Shown: positions 53,719 to 63,023, numbered from the stretch's first letter. The stretch is 64,000 bases of DNA from Candidatus Hydrogenedentota bacterium (GCA_903893795.1 CAITNO010000123.1:1-64000); one strand, 5' to 3'. Translations and numbers: made by a program. Notes: generated by a model not told the origin, from the letters alone.

Positions 53719-55173
53719 TCACCCCTTCCCAAACTGAATCGCATACAGGTCCGCGTCTTTCATCATGAACCGCAGCCGCACCGGCTTTCCCGCCAATTCA
53801 GCCAGTGATTTTCCGTTCTTCCATTGCACCGGCCGGTCCAGGAAGTCGCCGAAGAATTCCTCGCACTGATCTGCGGCAAATCCGTCTATAGCCTTGCCCG
53901 CGTCGTCCTGCACTTCCACGCGCATGCTTCCGGCCGCGGAGGTGGCGAAGTTGAGCAGCAGCGTGTCGCCCTCGAAAATGAGCGGCTTGGTGATCATTTC
54001 ACCACCGGCATAGGACGCCTTGACCGAGGCAAAACCGTCGGGCCGCATGGGATACCGCACCAGGTGGCCCGTGGGCTGTCCATAATTGCGCTGCACGTAG
54101 ACGGACATCTCGTTCTTGTCCGTGGGCACGATGCCGCAGGCGGGATAGTTGGTGCGCGAGGTCCAGTTTTCCGGGCCAAGTCCGGGCCGGATAAAGCCTT
54201 CCATAAAGGTGCGGTCGTACAGGTTGCCGCCGCGGCTTGTCATCAGCACATTGTCCGAACAGTCCCCGCCGTAGCCGCCCTGGATGCCGAGTCGCGCGGC
54301 CACTTCGTCCGAAACCAGCCGTCGGCCCGGCATGAAACGGGCCGCAATGGAAACGTAGAGCTGCGGAGCCCGGTAATAGGGCTGGGTCTGGTTCGTGTAG
54401 AGGTGCTCCCAGGGGGCCTCGCCCTTGTCCATGACCACCGGCGCGGACCAGTTCAGGAAATCGGAGGACGTGGTCCGGCTGATCCAGCGGAATCCACCGA
54501 AAGTGTTCTCCGTCCAGGTTCGGAAATAGCAGACGTAACACTGCTCCAACTCGGACCAGAAGGCCACGTTCTGCGAGTCGAAAGCGCCCTTCGTAATAAC
54601 AGCTTCCTTCAGGGTGTCCCAGTGCACCCCGTCGGCGGAGAAAAAGGCCGCCAATCCCTTTTCCGAGGTCCCGGCGAGGGCCTTGTAGCGCTCCGCCGGG
54701 GGCACTCCCGGTCTCGCGTCGAGGAAGGGCGCGAAGTTGTGTGAAAAGGGCGCATGGTCCGCAAGGATGACATTGTTCTCCCGTGTGCCGCGCACTTCGA
54801 AAAGCCCCAAGTTCGGTTTGCCCCAGCGGCATCCGTCCAGGCTCTCGGCGTAGCAGGTCACTTCCGCGCTGGAACCGTCCTTGCCGTCATCGGGCAGTCC
54901 GCGGTAGTACATGCGGTAACGCTCTCCGTCCTTGATGACGGTCACATACCCGCAGTATCTCCCTTCCCAGGGCGCATCGAAACGGAGGACCGTCTCACCT
55001 GGCTGCGCCGGACAGGGCGCGTGGGTGGTGTTGGTCAACGTGTCGATGAGCATCCGGTCCACCAGCGGCTCCAGGCGTCCCCCAATATTCACCGGCGTTT
55101 CCGCTGCCTGCCCAAAAGCCGAACAGGCCATGCCCAGCAGGACCACCATCAAAAGCAGAACATTCCTCTTCAC
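53719..55173 (-). CDS. Secreted protein, possible glycoside-hydrolase-type beta-propeller
   Basis: 484 residues with a signal peptide (LLLMVVLLGMACSAFGQ). The body has repeated beta segments with Trp and Tyr, typical of GH43/GH32/GH117-type propellers: FDAPWEGRYCGYVTVIKDGE, RYRMYYRGLPDDGKDG, CYAESLDGCRWGKPNLGLFE, VHWDTLKEAVITKGAFDSQN and CYVCYFRTWTENTFGGFRWI. The C-terminal about 110 residues look like a beta-sandwich. The catalytic residues cannot be named, so the enzyme class is inference. The start is a GTG at 55173 with AAGGAG six bases before it; earlier ATGs in this frame lie before that site and the dispersed repeat. Confidence 0.65.
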   Translation of the reverse strand: MKRNVLLLMVVLLGMACSAFGQAAETPVNIGGRLEPLVDRMLIDTLTNTTHAPCPAQPGETVLRFDAPWEGRYCGYVTVIKDGERYRMYYRGLPDDGKDGSSAEVTCYAESLDGCRWGKPNLGLFEVRGTRENNVILADHAPFSHNFAPFLDARPGVPPAERYKALAGTSEKGLAAFFSADGVHWDTLKEAVITKGAFDSQNVAFWSELEQCYVCYFRTWTENTFGGFRWISRTTSSDFLNWSAPVVMDKGEAPWEHLYTNQTQPYYRAPQLYVSIAARFMPGRRLVSDEVAARLGIQGGYGGDCSDNVLMTSRGGNLYDRTFMEGFIRPGLGPENWTSRTNYPACGIVPTDKNEMSVYVQRNYGQPTGHLVRYPMRPDGFASVKASYAGGEMITKPLIFEGDTLLLNFATSAAGSMRVEVQDDAGKAIDGFAADQCEEFFGDFLDRPVQWKNGKSLAELAGKPVRLRFMMKDADLYAIQFGKG

Positions 55174-55222
55174 TTCACGCTCCTTCACAAGTTGAAGCAT
55201 CCCTACAGCAAACATCCCAAAG

Positions 55223-55247
55223 TGTGGGGCAGACATTCCTGTCTGCC
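55223..55247 (+). repeat. 25-bp dispersed palindromic repeat, copy 2 of 3
   Basis: TGTGGGGCAGACATTCCTGT-CTGCC, identical to the copies at 60191-60215 and (reversed) 66-90. It lies in the gap between the PlsC-type and propeller-like genes. A TTCTTCTGC/TTCTTCTCTT-rich run follows. Confidence 0.9.
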
Positions 55248-55295
55248 GCCTTTCTCTTCTCTTCTTCTGCTGCTTCTGCTTTCTTTCACCCTTCA

Positions 55296-55949
55296 TTAAG
55301 CTTTCTCAGAACGCTCCCGTGCCACAAGCCCCAGACTCGCCACATCAACGTCGCGGTATTTGGGCGTCACCCCCACATAGCCCTGAAACTTGTCCGAAAT
55401 CTCCCGCCAGTCGCTCTCAAGGTCACCGGTGGTGTGGTACAAGTCGGCCACGCCAATCCATTTTTCCCGATAGTTCATGATGCCGAAGAGAATGGGCACA
55501 TCGGCACCGTTGGCAATGCGGTAGAACCCCAGTTTCCAGAAGTCCACGCCCTTTCGCGTGCCTTCGGGCGTCACGACCACGTATATCTTCTCGCTTTCCT
55601 GGACGACCTGCACCATCTGGTCGACGATGCCGACGGGCGAACGGCGGTTGATGGGAATGCAGCCCATCCAGCGCAATAGCGGGCTCAGCGGCCACCAGAA
55701 CATGCTGTCTTTCATCATAAACACGCCCGGAATGCCCAGCGCCATTGCGGCGGCAAAGGTGAGCGGAAAGTCCCAATTGGAGGTGTGGGGCGCGCAGGCC
55801 ACCACGCACTTGTTCACGCCCGGGTGCTGTCCCACCAACCGCCAACCGATAAGTCTGAGCAGCAGGCAACCGAACCAGCGAACGGCCGGCCCGAATTCAG
55901 TCCGCTTCTTGGTGCGGTGGTGGATGGGGAGTTCAGTGCCTTGTTTCAT
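55296..55949 (-). CDS. PlsC-type acyltransferase, copy 2
   Basis: 217 residues: APHTSNWDFPLTFAAAMAL (H-x4-D), FMMKDSMFWWPLSPLLRWMG, CIPINRRSPVGIVDQM and VVTPEGTRKGVDFWKLGFYR. It has the same HTSNWD and PEGTR(R/K) signatures as the copy at 40783, but the two differ widely elsewhere, so they are old paralogues. It probably acylates a lysolipid at the inner membrane face. It has no signal peptide. The 236-base gap upstream (55950-56185) has no gene. Confidence 0.88.
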   Translation of the reverse strand: MKQGTELPIHHRTKKRTEFGPAVRWFGCLLLRLIGWRLVGQHPGVNKCVVACAPHTSNWDFPLTFAAAMALGIPGVFMMKDSMFWWPLSPLLRWMGCIPINRRSPVGIVDQMVQVVQESEKIYVVVTPEGTRKGVDFWKLGFYRIANGADVPILFGIMNYREKWIGVADLYHTTGDLESDWREISDKFQGYVGVTPKYRDVDVASLGLVARERSEKA

Positions 55950-56185
55950 GACTGCCGCCCGATTCTTGAAGAGGTCCTGTTTGACGGGGTGAACCCATTG
56001 TGGTTTCCCATGGCCCGGTCCGCCGAAGCGCTAAGGTACCACCTTGCCCGGCCGTTTTCCAAGCTTGGAACCCTTTTGCCCGCCCGGCGATTACATCCCC
56101 TGAGGCCACAAAAAGCCGCCCCATCGGAAAAGGCGGGCGAAAGCGGGCCGAGGGCTTGCAGTTCAACCGTTGAGGAGGAAGTGTC

Positions 56186-57928
56186 ATGGCGGCATTGAAG
56201 GAAATGTGGAAAGGTGTGCTCCTCATCGTGCTGGCGCTGTTGGGGCTCTTCCTGCTGGGCACGGGATGCGCCACACACAAGGCCGCCCCGGCAAAACCGG
56301 TAGCGGGAGACATGGTCCAACCGGTGCGGGTGATGCCCAAGGCCGAGGCCATGGCCAAGGCACCCGTGCCTCCTCCTGCGATGTCTGCCCCGGCCATGAT
56401 GCGAGTAACCACGGCTGCGGTCAGTTCGCTCGCCCCGGCCCCCGGCGTGCCCCAGTCAGCCATCTATCCGCCGCCCCGGCCGGTGCCGCCCAGCGGTGAA
56501 TCCTACAAGGGCAGCGAGGAAAACAGCTACCTTCGCCCGCAGGATGCCCCGCTTTCGACCTTCGCCATCGACGTCGATTCGGCGTCCTATGCCAATGTGC
56601 GCCGCTTCCTGGATGAGGGAAAACTGCCGCCCCGCGAGGCTGTGCGGGTCGAGGAACTGGTCAATTACTTCCGCTACAACTACCCTGAACCGAACGACGG
56701 GTCCCCTTTCCGAGTGGTCACGGCGGTGCAACCCTGCCCTTGGAACCCCAAACACCTGCTGGTCCGCATAGGACTGAAAGCCAAAGAGGTGGACACGAGC
56801 AAACGGCCCCCCGCCAACCTGGTCTTCCTGATTGACGTGTCCGGCTCCATGGCCGAGGAAAACAAGTTGCCGTTGCTCAAACGCGGGATGAAGCTGCTTG
56901 CCGAAAACGTCCGCGAAGACGACCAAATCAGCATCGTCACCTATGCGGGTACGGCCGGTGTGGCGCTGGAAGGCGGCACAGGAAAAGAGAAGACGCGAAT
57001 TGTTTCCGTCATCGAGTCCCTGCAGGCAGGCGGCTCCACCAACGGACAGGGCGGTATCCAAATGGCCTATGACCTGGCACGGCGCCATTTCGTCAAGGGC
57101 GGCATCAACCGGGTGCTGCTCGCCACCGACGGCGATTTCAACGTGGGCGTCAGCGACACCGACACGCTGGTCAAAATGATGCAGGACGAGGCCAAATCGG
57201 GCGTGTTCCTGAGTGTGCTGGGCTTTGGCCAGGGCAACCTTCAGGACAACCGTCTAGAATCACTCGCCGACAAGGGCAACGGCCAGTACGCCTACATCGA
57301 CACCTTCCACGAGGCGAGAAAGGTACTGCTGGAGCAGGCATCGGGCACGCTGCTCACCGTCGCCAAGGACGTCAAGATTCAGGTGGAGTTCAACCTTGCC
57401 AAGGTCGGCGCCTACCGCCTCATCGGCTATGAAAACCGCATGCTGGAGGCCAAGGATTTCAACGACGACCGCAAGGACGCTGGGGAAATCGGCGCGGGGC
57501 ACACCGTGACCGCGCTCTACGAAATAGCGGCTCCCGGCGACCCGAGCGCCGACCCCAAGGTGGACCCGCTCAAGTATCAGTCGAACAGCCTCGACCTGAA
57601 AGCCGCCCCGGCCAAGGCCGACGGCTCCGACGAACTGATGACGGTGAAGCTGCGCTACAAACAGCCCGACAAATCAGAAAGCGTGCGCACCCAGGACGTG
57701 CCGGTCAAGGCTTCGGCCAGTGGCGAGCCCGACGGAGAGTTCAAGTTTGCCGCCGCCGTGGCCGCCTTCGGCATGCTCCTGCGCGGCTCCAATTTCGACG
57801 GTGAGGCAGGGATGGACATGGTGCTCGAACTTGCCCGCCAGGGCAAGGGAGAGGACTCCGACGGTTACCGCGCCGAGTTCATCAAACTGGCCAAGACCGC
57901 CAAGGAACTGCTCCCTGCGGGAAAGTGA
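56186..57928 (+). CDS. YfbK-like von Willebrand factor A protein
   Basis: 580 residues. The N-terminal hydrophobic segment LLGLFLLGTGCATHKA looks like a lipoprotein signal, although the residue three before Cys is Gly, which weakens it. Then the YfbK-type N-terminal domain (YLRPQDAPLSTFAIDVDSAS, VRVEELVNYFRYNYPEP), a VWA domain with MIDAS (FLIDVSGSMAEENK; later LLATDGDFNVGVSD), and the DUF3520-type C-terminus (LTVAKDVKIQVEFN, VTALYEIAAPGDPSADPKVD). It likely binds a partner through its metal site at the periplasmic side; no partner gene is adjacent. GGAGGAAG precedes the ATG. Confidence 0.92.
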   Translation: MAALKEMWKGVLLIVLALLGLFLLGTGCATHKAAPAKPVAGDMVQPVRVMPKAEAMAKAPVPPPAMSAPAMMRVTTAAVSSLAPAPGVPQSAIYPPPRPVPPSGESYKGSEENSYLRPQDAPLSTFAIDVDSASYANVRRFLDEGKLPPREAVRVEELVNYFRYNYPEPNDGSPFRVVTAVQPCPWNPKHLLVRIGLKAKEVDTSKRPPANLVFLIDVSGSMAEENKLPLLKRGMKLLAENVREDDQISIVTYAGTAGVALEGGTGKEKTRIVSVIESLQAGGSTNGQGGIQMAYDLARRHFVKGGINRVLLATDGDFNVGVSDTDTLVKMMQDEAKSGVFLSVLGFGQGNLQDNRLESLADKGNGQYAYIDTFHEARKVLLEQASGTLLTVAKDVKIQVEFNLAKVGAYRLIGYENRMLEAKDFNDDRKDAGEIGAGHTVTALYEIAAPGDPSADPKVDPLKYQSNSLDLKAAPAKADGSDELMTVKLRYKQPDKSESVRTQDVPVKASASGEPDGEFKFAAAVAAFGMLLRGSNFDGEAGMDMVLELARQGKGEDSDGYRAEFIKLAKTAKELLPAGK

Positions 57929-58258
57929 ACAGGGACTGACCGGAAAGCATGCAAACAGACCGGGCATTCAGACCGGCGAACAGGCTGAAAGAACAGGCCT
58001 GGGTGCCAAAGGCGCGATGTTCAATAGCCTAAGCCAAATGGCCCAAGTCAGGGGTGCCGAAGAAAATGATCCCTGAAAGTGCGGCACAGGGAGGCGATTC
58101 AAGTTGTCTCGTCTCCGGAATGCTGGACTCCCAATTCTGTCTTCGTTTCTTCCAGCGGCTGCCCCGTGCGTATCCCACGCCCCCTCATTTTCCTTCATAC
58201 AAACAATAAGCCCCGGCCAACGCAAAGCTGACCGGGGCTTTCGTCAGAATCTAACGGC
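57929..58258. other. Intergenic region with shared terminator
   Basis: 330 bases between convergent genes. Apart from the hairpin at 58208-58240 I see nothing that supports a gene. Confidence 0.5.
58208..58240 (-). terminator. Intrinsic terminator between convergent genes
   Basis: AAGCCCCGG (58208-58216) and CCGGGGCTT (58232-58240) form a 9-base stem. Read on the minus strand it is followed by ATTGTTTG, just after the gene ending at 58259. It is near-symmetrical and could also serve the plus-strand VWA gene. Confidence 0.75.
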
Positions 58259-59947
58259 TCATGGAGCCACAACCTTGATGTAGTCGCTGTACGTCGGCGA
58301 GTAATTGTTCCCCGCATCGAGATACTGCACCCGCACCGTGTGGTAACCCAGTCCTGCGGGCAGCGTGTAGGCCCGCGAGGCCTTCAGTGTCTCAAAAGCC
58401 GTCCAATGGGCGCCGTCATCACTGAAGCGCATCCGCGACACGCCTGACCCGGTTCCGTCTGACCACGTCAGCTTGAGCGTGACCGCTGAGGTCTTCGTGC
58501 TCAACGCGCCGCTGTTGATGATAATCGTGCCGGTCGGTGCTATCGTGTCCACCCGGATAAAGTCGCTGAACGTGGCCGAACGGTTGTTCGTCTTGTCGAG
58601 GAACTGCACGCGTACCGTCTTGTAGCCCTCACCGGCGGGCAGCGCGTAGGCTTTGGTCGCCGCCAAGGGCTCCCAAGCGGTCCAATGCGACCCGTCATCA
58701 CTGAAGCGCATCCGCGCCGCGCCCGAACCGGCGCCGTCATCCCAGGTCAGCGTAAGCGTAGCATTGAGCGAGTTGGTGACGCTGCGGTTGCTGTCGATCA
58801 AGATGGTCCCGATGGGGGCCGTCGTGTCCAGCGTGATGGTGTCGCTGACGGCAACAGATTCACCGGCGCCGTTCTTGGTCTTGAAGTAAACCGTCTTCAC
58901 ACCGTCTCCAGGGCTGAGCATAAAGGTCGGTGCGCTGGCATAAGCCTGCCAGGTTGCGTCGCTGAAATCGGCGTTCTCGCTCGCAATGTATTCCGTCGGC
59001 GCATTGGACGAACTGTTGTTCAGCGTCACCAGCGGAACCCCGCTGAATGCGGCGCCGCTGTTGAGGGACAATCCAGAAACGCTGGGCGGAATCGCGAAGT
59101 TGATGCTCTGGGCCGGGGTTGTCGTGTAGTCCGATTTGATAAGGGTCGAAAGCGGCACCGTAATCGGGAAGGTCGGAATCGTGATGTGATACGGGAAGTA
59201 GAGCACCGTAATCCCCACAACGATATTGGGCGTCAGAACCATAGTCGGCTCGATGCTGAGATTCTCGTAAATGTCCCCCACCGCCAGCGTGGGGTCCGTC
59301 ACAGCAACCGGATTGGACTGACCGTCGGCCGTGAAGTCGGCCTTGTCCGTGTGCAGGCTCTTGAAGTTGATCTTGATGCTGTCGCTGCCCGTAAGGCTCA
59401 CCCCGATATCGCCGGAGAAGATGTTCTTCACGCCGATGTTCCAAGTATACACAGGCACGGCGGAAATGCTGTCTGACAGCGTGACCGAGTTGCCCAGTTC
59501 ATACGGCGTGAACGTCTTATCATCGGCCAGCCGAACGTCCGTGTTGGGCATGTAGGGCAGGTCGCCCGTGTAATCGGCACCGGCAATATTGATGCGGTAC
59601 TTGCCGCTCACCTGGATGCCCATATTCTCCGACGCATGCCCGCCGTCCGGCGTGCCCAAGAAAGACAAATCGCCCTGATTCAGCCCGGTGGGGTACGCCA
59701 GTTTCCCCTGTCCATCCATGCCAATGTCCAGCACCGTGCCGCCCACATTCAAGGCAAGGTCAACATACACCCCGCCAAAACTGGCTCCGGCACCCAGCCA
59801 GCCGGTGTCATAGCCCCACGCGCTGAGTCCCACATTGAGCGCCAGGGGGCCATGCGTTTGCGCCAGATCCGTTGCTCCCGCAATGGAGGAAAGCCCCACC
59901 AACGCACACAAGACAAAAAGAAACACGCCAGTTGCCCGTCGATTCAT
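58259..59947 (-). CDS. Secreted protein with C-terminal Ig-like double repeat
   Basis: 562 residues with a signal peptide (VLCALVGLSSIAGATD). The first about 270 residues are a beta-rich domain I do not recognise (LALNVGLSAWGYDTGWLGAG). Then comes a bacterial Ig-like segment (YIASENADFSDATWQAYASA). The end has two copies of a 92-95-residue repeat of form TAPxGTIxI..LTLTWxDGxGSG..RMRFSDDGxHWTAW and LPAGxGYxTVRVQ. The double repeat recurs at the end of the gene at 60503. A role on the cell surface or outside is likely; no enzyme motif is seen. Confidence 0.7.
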   Translation of the reverse strand: MNRRATGVFLFVLCALVGLSSIAGATDLAQTHGPLALNVGLSAWGYDTGWLGAGASFGGVYVDLALNVGGTVLDIGMDGQGKLAYPTGLNQGDLSFLGTPDGGHASENMGIQVSGKYRINIAGADYTGDLPYMPNTDVRLADDKTFTPYELGNSVTLSDSISAVPVYTWNIGVKNIFSGDIGVSLTGSDSIKINFKSLHTDKADFTADGQSNPVAVTDPTLAVGDIYENLSIEPTMVLTPNIVVGITVLYFPYHITIPTFPITVPLSTLIKSDYTTTPAQSINFAIPPSVSGLSLNSGAAFSGVPLVTLNNSSSNAPTEYIASENADFSDATWQAYASAPTFMLSPGDGVKTVYFKTKNGAGESVAVSDTITLDTTAPIGTILIDSNRSVTNSLNATLTLTWDDGAGSGAARMRFSDDGSHWTAWEPLAATKAYALPAGEGYKTVRVQFLDKTNNRSATFSDFIRVDTIAPTGTIIINSGALSTKTSAVTLKLTWSDGTGSGVSRMRFSDDGAHWTAFETLKASRAYTLPAGLGYHTVRVQYLDAGNNYSPTYSDYIKVVAP

Positions 59948-60190
59948 AGCACCATCCTTGTTTCAGTTAACGCGCCCGAAAGCGCGTTTGTTGCCGCCAC
60001 ACGGTACACTTTCCCCTAAAAGGATACTATCACGTTTAGTTCTAACTGTCAATAGAATGGAATTGTTTCTAATTGAGGAAGAGAGTACCCAATAAAATCG
60101 ACTGATTAAGGCGAAAAAACGAACACCAACTTTCTATTGTTCGAGCAAAGACGTCTCAACACCACCAAAATATGCAGTGTTCTCCCGCAG

Positions 60191-60215
60191 TGTGGGGCAG
60201 ACATTCCTGTCTGCC
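60191..60215 (+). repeat. 25-bp dispersed palindromic repeat, copy 3 of 3
   Basis: TGTGGGGCAGACATTCCTGT-CTGCC, identical to 55223-55247 and to the reverse complement of 66-90. The sequence beyond differs among copies, which limits the shared unit to about 25 bases. Confidence 0.9.
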
Positions 60216-60363
60216 GTTTTTGTCTTCTCGGTTCTGTCTCATATCTCTTGGTTGCAGCCCAACTGCTCTGGGTGAATCCGTATTACTATCTGTCATTTTC
60301 ATCATCTTTTCGAAGATTCTCATTCGCCTCAGCCATAAGTCATTCTGTTCAAAGAAGATAAAT

Positions 60364-60493
60364 CACGGAGGGCACAGAGGAACAGAGCAGCATCCCACCT
60401 TTAATCTATCCTGTGCATCCAGTTCATCCATGTCAAAACATTTTATGCCTTTTTCCGTGAAATTCCGTGAATTCCGTGGTTCAAATCCTCCCT
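60364..60493 (+). repeat. CACGGAGG...CCGTGAAATTCCGTGG-type intergenic repeat
   Basis: CACGGAGGGCACAGAGGAAC and onward, then CCTGTGCATCCAGTTCATCC, then CCGTGAAATTCCGTGAATTC-CGTGGTTC. This kind of text recurs between genes in many environmental bacterial genomes. The end has a T-loop-like GTTCAAATCC, but no tRNA fold accompanies it. Confidence 0.5.
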
Positions 60494-60502
60494 GCGCTTT
60501 GG

Positions 60503-62206
60503 TTACGGGCTCACCAATTTAATGTAATCGTTGTAGACGGGCGAGTAGTTATCCGCCCCGTCGGTGTACTGCACACGCACCGTATGGTAGCCCAACCCTT
60601 CGGGCAGGGTGTGGGCGTGCGCGGCCTCCAACGCCTGCCAGCCGGTCCAGGTCGATCCGTTGTCGCTGAACCGCATCCGCGTGACGCCCGTGCCCGTGTC
60701 GGCCCAGGTCAGGTTCAGCGTGACGTCCCGGGTCTTTGTGCTCGACGCGCCGTTGTTGATGATGATGCTGCCGGTGGGCGCCGAGCTGTCGAGCCGAATG
60801 TAGTCGCTGAAAGTGGCGGAACGGTTGTTCTTTTTGTCCAGGTACTGCACCCGCACCGTCTTGTATCCGTCGCCGACCGGAAGCGTGTACGGGTAGGGTG
60901 ACGCCAATGCACCCCAGGCGGTCCAGTGTGTGCCATCGTCGCTGAAGCGCATGCGCGACACGCCCGAGCCGTCCCCAAAGTCATCCCAGGTGAGCGTCAG
61001 CGTGACATTGGCCGACTTGGTGGCGCTGCGGTTGTTGTTGATGACAATCGTGCCCGTAGGTGCGGTCGTGTCCGTCGCCGGGTCGCGGAATTCTGCAAAG
61101 CAGTTGCGGAGCTGTCCACCGATGAATCCAAAACCGCCCCCCGCATACACGGTCGTGCCCGAGAACGCAAAGGTTGAGTTTTGATAGTCTGCGTTGGGGT
61201 TCCAGGCCGTGGCCACCCCTGTGACGGTCTCAAGTGCAGCCATATAGTTGCGCGGTTGCCCGCCGATGGCGCTGAAATCTCCCCCGACGTAGACCGTGGT
61301 GCCCGAGACCGCCACGCAATCAACCTCTGCCCCGGTCACGTTGGCGTCCCAATCCCTGGCCAGGCCCGTGGTGGCGTCGAGCGCGGCGATGCGATTGCGC
61401 GCCTTCCCGCCGATGCTGGTGAAGAATCCACCGGCATAAACAGTTGTGCCCGAAAGTGCCAGGGAATTGACTGCGCTGTCCGAATCGGGGTTCCAGGCCG
61501 TGGCCTGCCCCGTGGTCGCGTCCAGTGCGGCGATGCGAGTGCGCGGTTGCCCGCCGATGGTGGTGAAGTATCCCCCGGCATAAACCGTCGTGCCCGAGAC
61601 GGCCAAGACGTTGACTAAGTCATCCGAGTAGGGGTCCCAGTCCGTGGCCAGCCCCGTAACTGCGTCGAGCGCGGCGATGCAGTGTCGCCATTGGCCGCCA
61701 ATCTTATTGAACCCCCCTGCGACATAGACAGTCGAGTCTGAAATCGCCAAATAGGAAACGCTTTGGTCTACACCTGGGTTCCAGTCCGTGACAAGACCCG
61801 TGGTCAGGTCGAACGCGGCGATACGATTGCGCGGCTGGCCCCCGATGATGGTGAAATCTCCCCCGGCATAGAGCGTCGTGCCCGAGATAACCAGGGAATT
61901 GACGAAACCGTTTGCACCGGGGTTCCAGTCCGTGGCCTGGCCTGTGACGGCGTCGATGGCGGCGAGGGCGGCACGGCCTATCCAGGTGCCATAGGGATTC
62001 GGATATAGGTTCGTGAATTCGCCGCCGATATACACCGTCGTGGGAGTGGCGACGATGGAATGGACTCCACTGTCGGTCATCCAGGTTTGGGAGTGAGGCG
62101 CGCTGCTGGGCGCGGCGAAGGCGGTGGCACCCGGCCCCACGGCGGAAAGGGCCGCCAAAAGGGCCAGCAGAATGATGGCGCTGTTCCGGAAAGCTGTGTT
62201 CGTCAT
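60503..62206 (-). CDS. Secreted beta-propeller protein with C-terminal Ig-like double repeat
   Basis: 567 residues with a signal peptide (IILLALLAALSAVGPGATAF). Residues about 55-370 hold seven repeats of about 48 residues of form RIAALDATTGxAxxWNP, then VNSLALSGTTVYAGGxF and TxIGGQPR, the pattern of seven-bladed propellers of the delta-60/DUF5122 type. The C-terminal about 190 residues are two Ig-like repeats matching the end of the gene at 58259. The shared tail may be a surface-sorting or matrix-binding module (inference). The start at 62206 has AAGGAGG 11 bases upstream. No catalytic motif. Confidence 0.75.
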   Translation of the reverse strand: MTNTAFRNSAIILLALLAALSAVGPGATAFAAPSSAPHSQTWMTDSGVHSIVATPTTVYIGGEFTNLYPNPYGTWIGRAALAAIDAVTGQATDWNPGANGFVNSLVISGTTLYAGGDFTIIGGQPRNRIAAFDLTTGLVTDWNPGVDQSVSYLAISDSTVYVAGGFNKIGGQWRHCIAALDAVTGLATDWDPYSDDLVNVLAVSGTTVYAGGYFTTIGGQPRTRIAALDATTGQATAWNPDSDSAVNSLALSGTTVYAGGFFTSIGGKARNRIAALDATTGLARDWDANVTGAEVDCVAVSGTTVYVGGDFSAIGGQPRNYMAALETVTGVATAWNPNADYQNSTFAFSGTTVYAGGGFGFIGGQLRNCFAEFRDPATDTTAPTGTIVINNNRSATKSANVTLTLTWDDFGDGSGVSRMRFSDDGTHWTAWGALASPYPYTLPVGDGYKTVRVQYLDKKNNRSATFSDYIRLDSSAPTGSIIINNGASSTKTRDVTLNLTWADTGTGVTRMRFSDNGSTWTGWQALEAAHAHTLPEGLGYHTVRVQYTDGADNYSPVYNDYIKLVSP

Positions 62207-62286
62207 TCTTGTAATACCTCCTTGTGTACCCGCTTCATTCACACGGCACGTCCGCGGCACGATGCCGCCGACCCGCCGGAGTCGTA

Positions 62287-62692
62287 TCTATTGGTTCCCC
62301 CCCGATAAGGCACCCCAAGGGCGAAGGGGTATATCTCTTGGGTCCCCCCTCGAGTGGGGCAGCCGCGAAGCGGCGGGGGGTGTTTCTATGGGTTGTCCTC
62401 CATCGATGAGGCAGCCCCAAGGGCGAAGGGTTGTATCTATTGGTTCCCCCCTTGAGGGGGGGCAGCCGCGAAGCGGCGGGGGGTGTTTCTATGGGTTGTC
62501 CTCCATCGATGAGGCAGCCCCAAGGGCGAAGGGGTGTATCTCTTGGGTCCCCCCTTGAGGGGGGGCAGCCGCGAAGCGGCGGGGGGTGTTTCTATTGGTT
62601 GTCCTCCATCGATGAAGCAGCCCCAAGGGCGAAGGCTTGTATCTATTGGGTCCCCCCTTGAGGGGGGCAGCCGCGAAGCGGCGGGGGGTGTT
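62287..62692. repeat. Tandem array of eight ~51-bp palindromic units
   Basis: Units begin with TCTAT or TCTCT at 62287, 62334, 62385, 62436, 62488, 62539, 62591 and 62642; a ninth start is at 62693. Most are 51-52 bases; the first is 47. Two types alternate. One has CCCCCCTTGAGGGGGG and GCCGCgaaGCGGC; the other has CTCCATCGATGAGG and CCCAAGGGCGAAGGG. The two align along their length, so the array grew from one ancestor and then by copying dimers of 102-103 bases. The period is not a multiple of three, so frames through it are not genes. Confidence 0.92.
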
Positions 62693-63023
62693 TCTCCCGC
62701 ACCCCTCGGAATCGTCGCTTCTTGCGAATACTCAAGAACACAGTAGTATGGATCAATGAAACTCCCGGTGACTCAGTCCTGGGCGGTGGGTTGCCACCCA
62801 CGTCAAAAACAGTGTACCCCACCTTTCCTTCCCCCAAAATCAGGGTTTCCCTGATAACCCCCTGCGATATTCCTGACCTCAGCGCTATTGCCCCCCCAAG
62901 AGGCATGTAAAGCCCGCGCGCTCAGTCAAGCGCCGGCGCAATCGACAAAGACAGTGCCTTCCGGAACCAAGACGTCTGGACACGCCGATACGGCAACGGG
63001 CCAAAGGTTACAGAATAGGCCGT
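62693..63023. other. Intergenic region, no supported gene
   Basis: About 330 bases between the repeat array and the terminator of the redox operon. No frame has domain signal, and I see no further repeat unit or clear promoter. Confidence 0.5.

Larger units (their letters stand above)
59948..60502. other. Intergenic region carrying dispersed repeats
   Basis: 555 bases. The first 180 are AT-rich and may hold the promoter of the minus-strand gene at 58259. The rest consists of the 25-bp repeat (60191-60215) and the CCGTGAAATTCCGTG-type repeat (60364-60493). I see no gene. Confidence 0.6.

Noticed and set aside
60440..60510. Possible tRNA because of GTTCAAATCC
   Set aside because: The T-loop-like bases lie in an intergenic repeat; I find no matching acceptor stem, D arm or anticodon arm.
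62287..62692. CRISPR-like tandem array
   Set aside because: Units abut with no unique spacers, each unit is itself palindromic, and no cas gene is in the window.
62124..62746. Overlapping plus-strand frames of 60-144 residues through the repeat array
   Set aside because: They translate the same repeat in different frames; the 102-103-base dimer shifts frame each time, so they are not genes.
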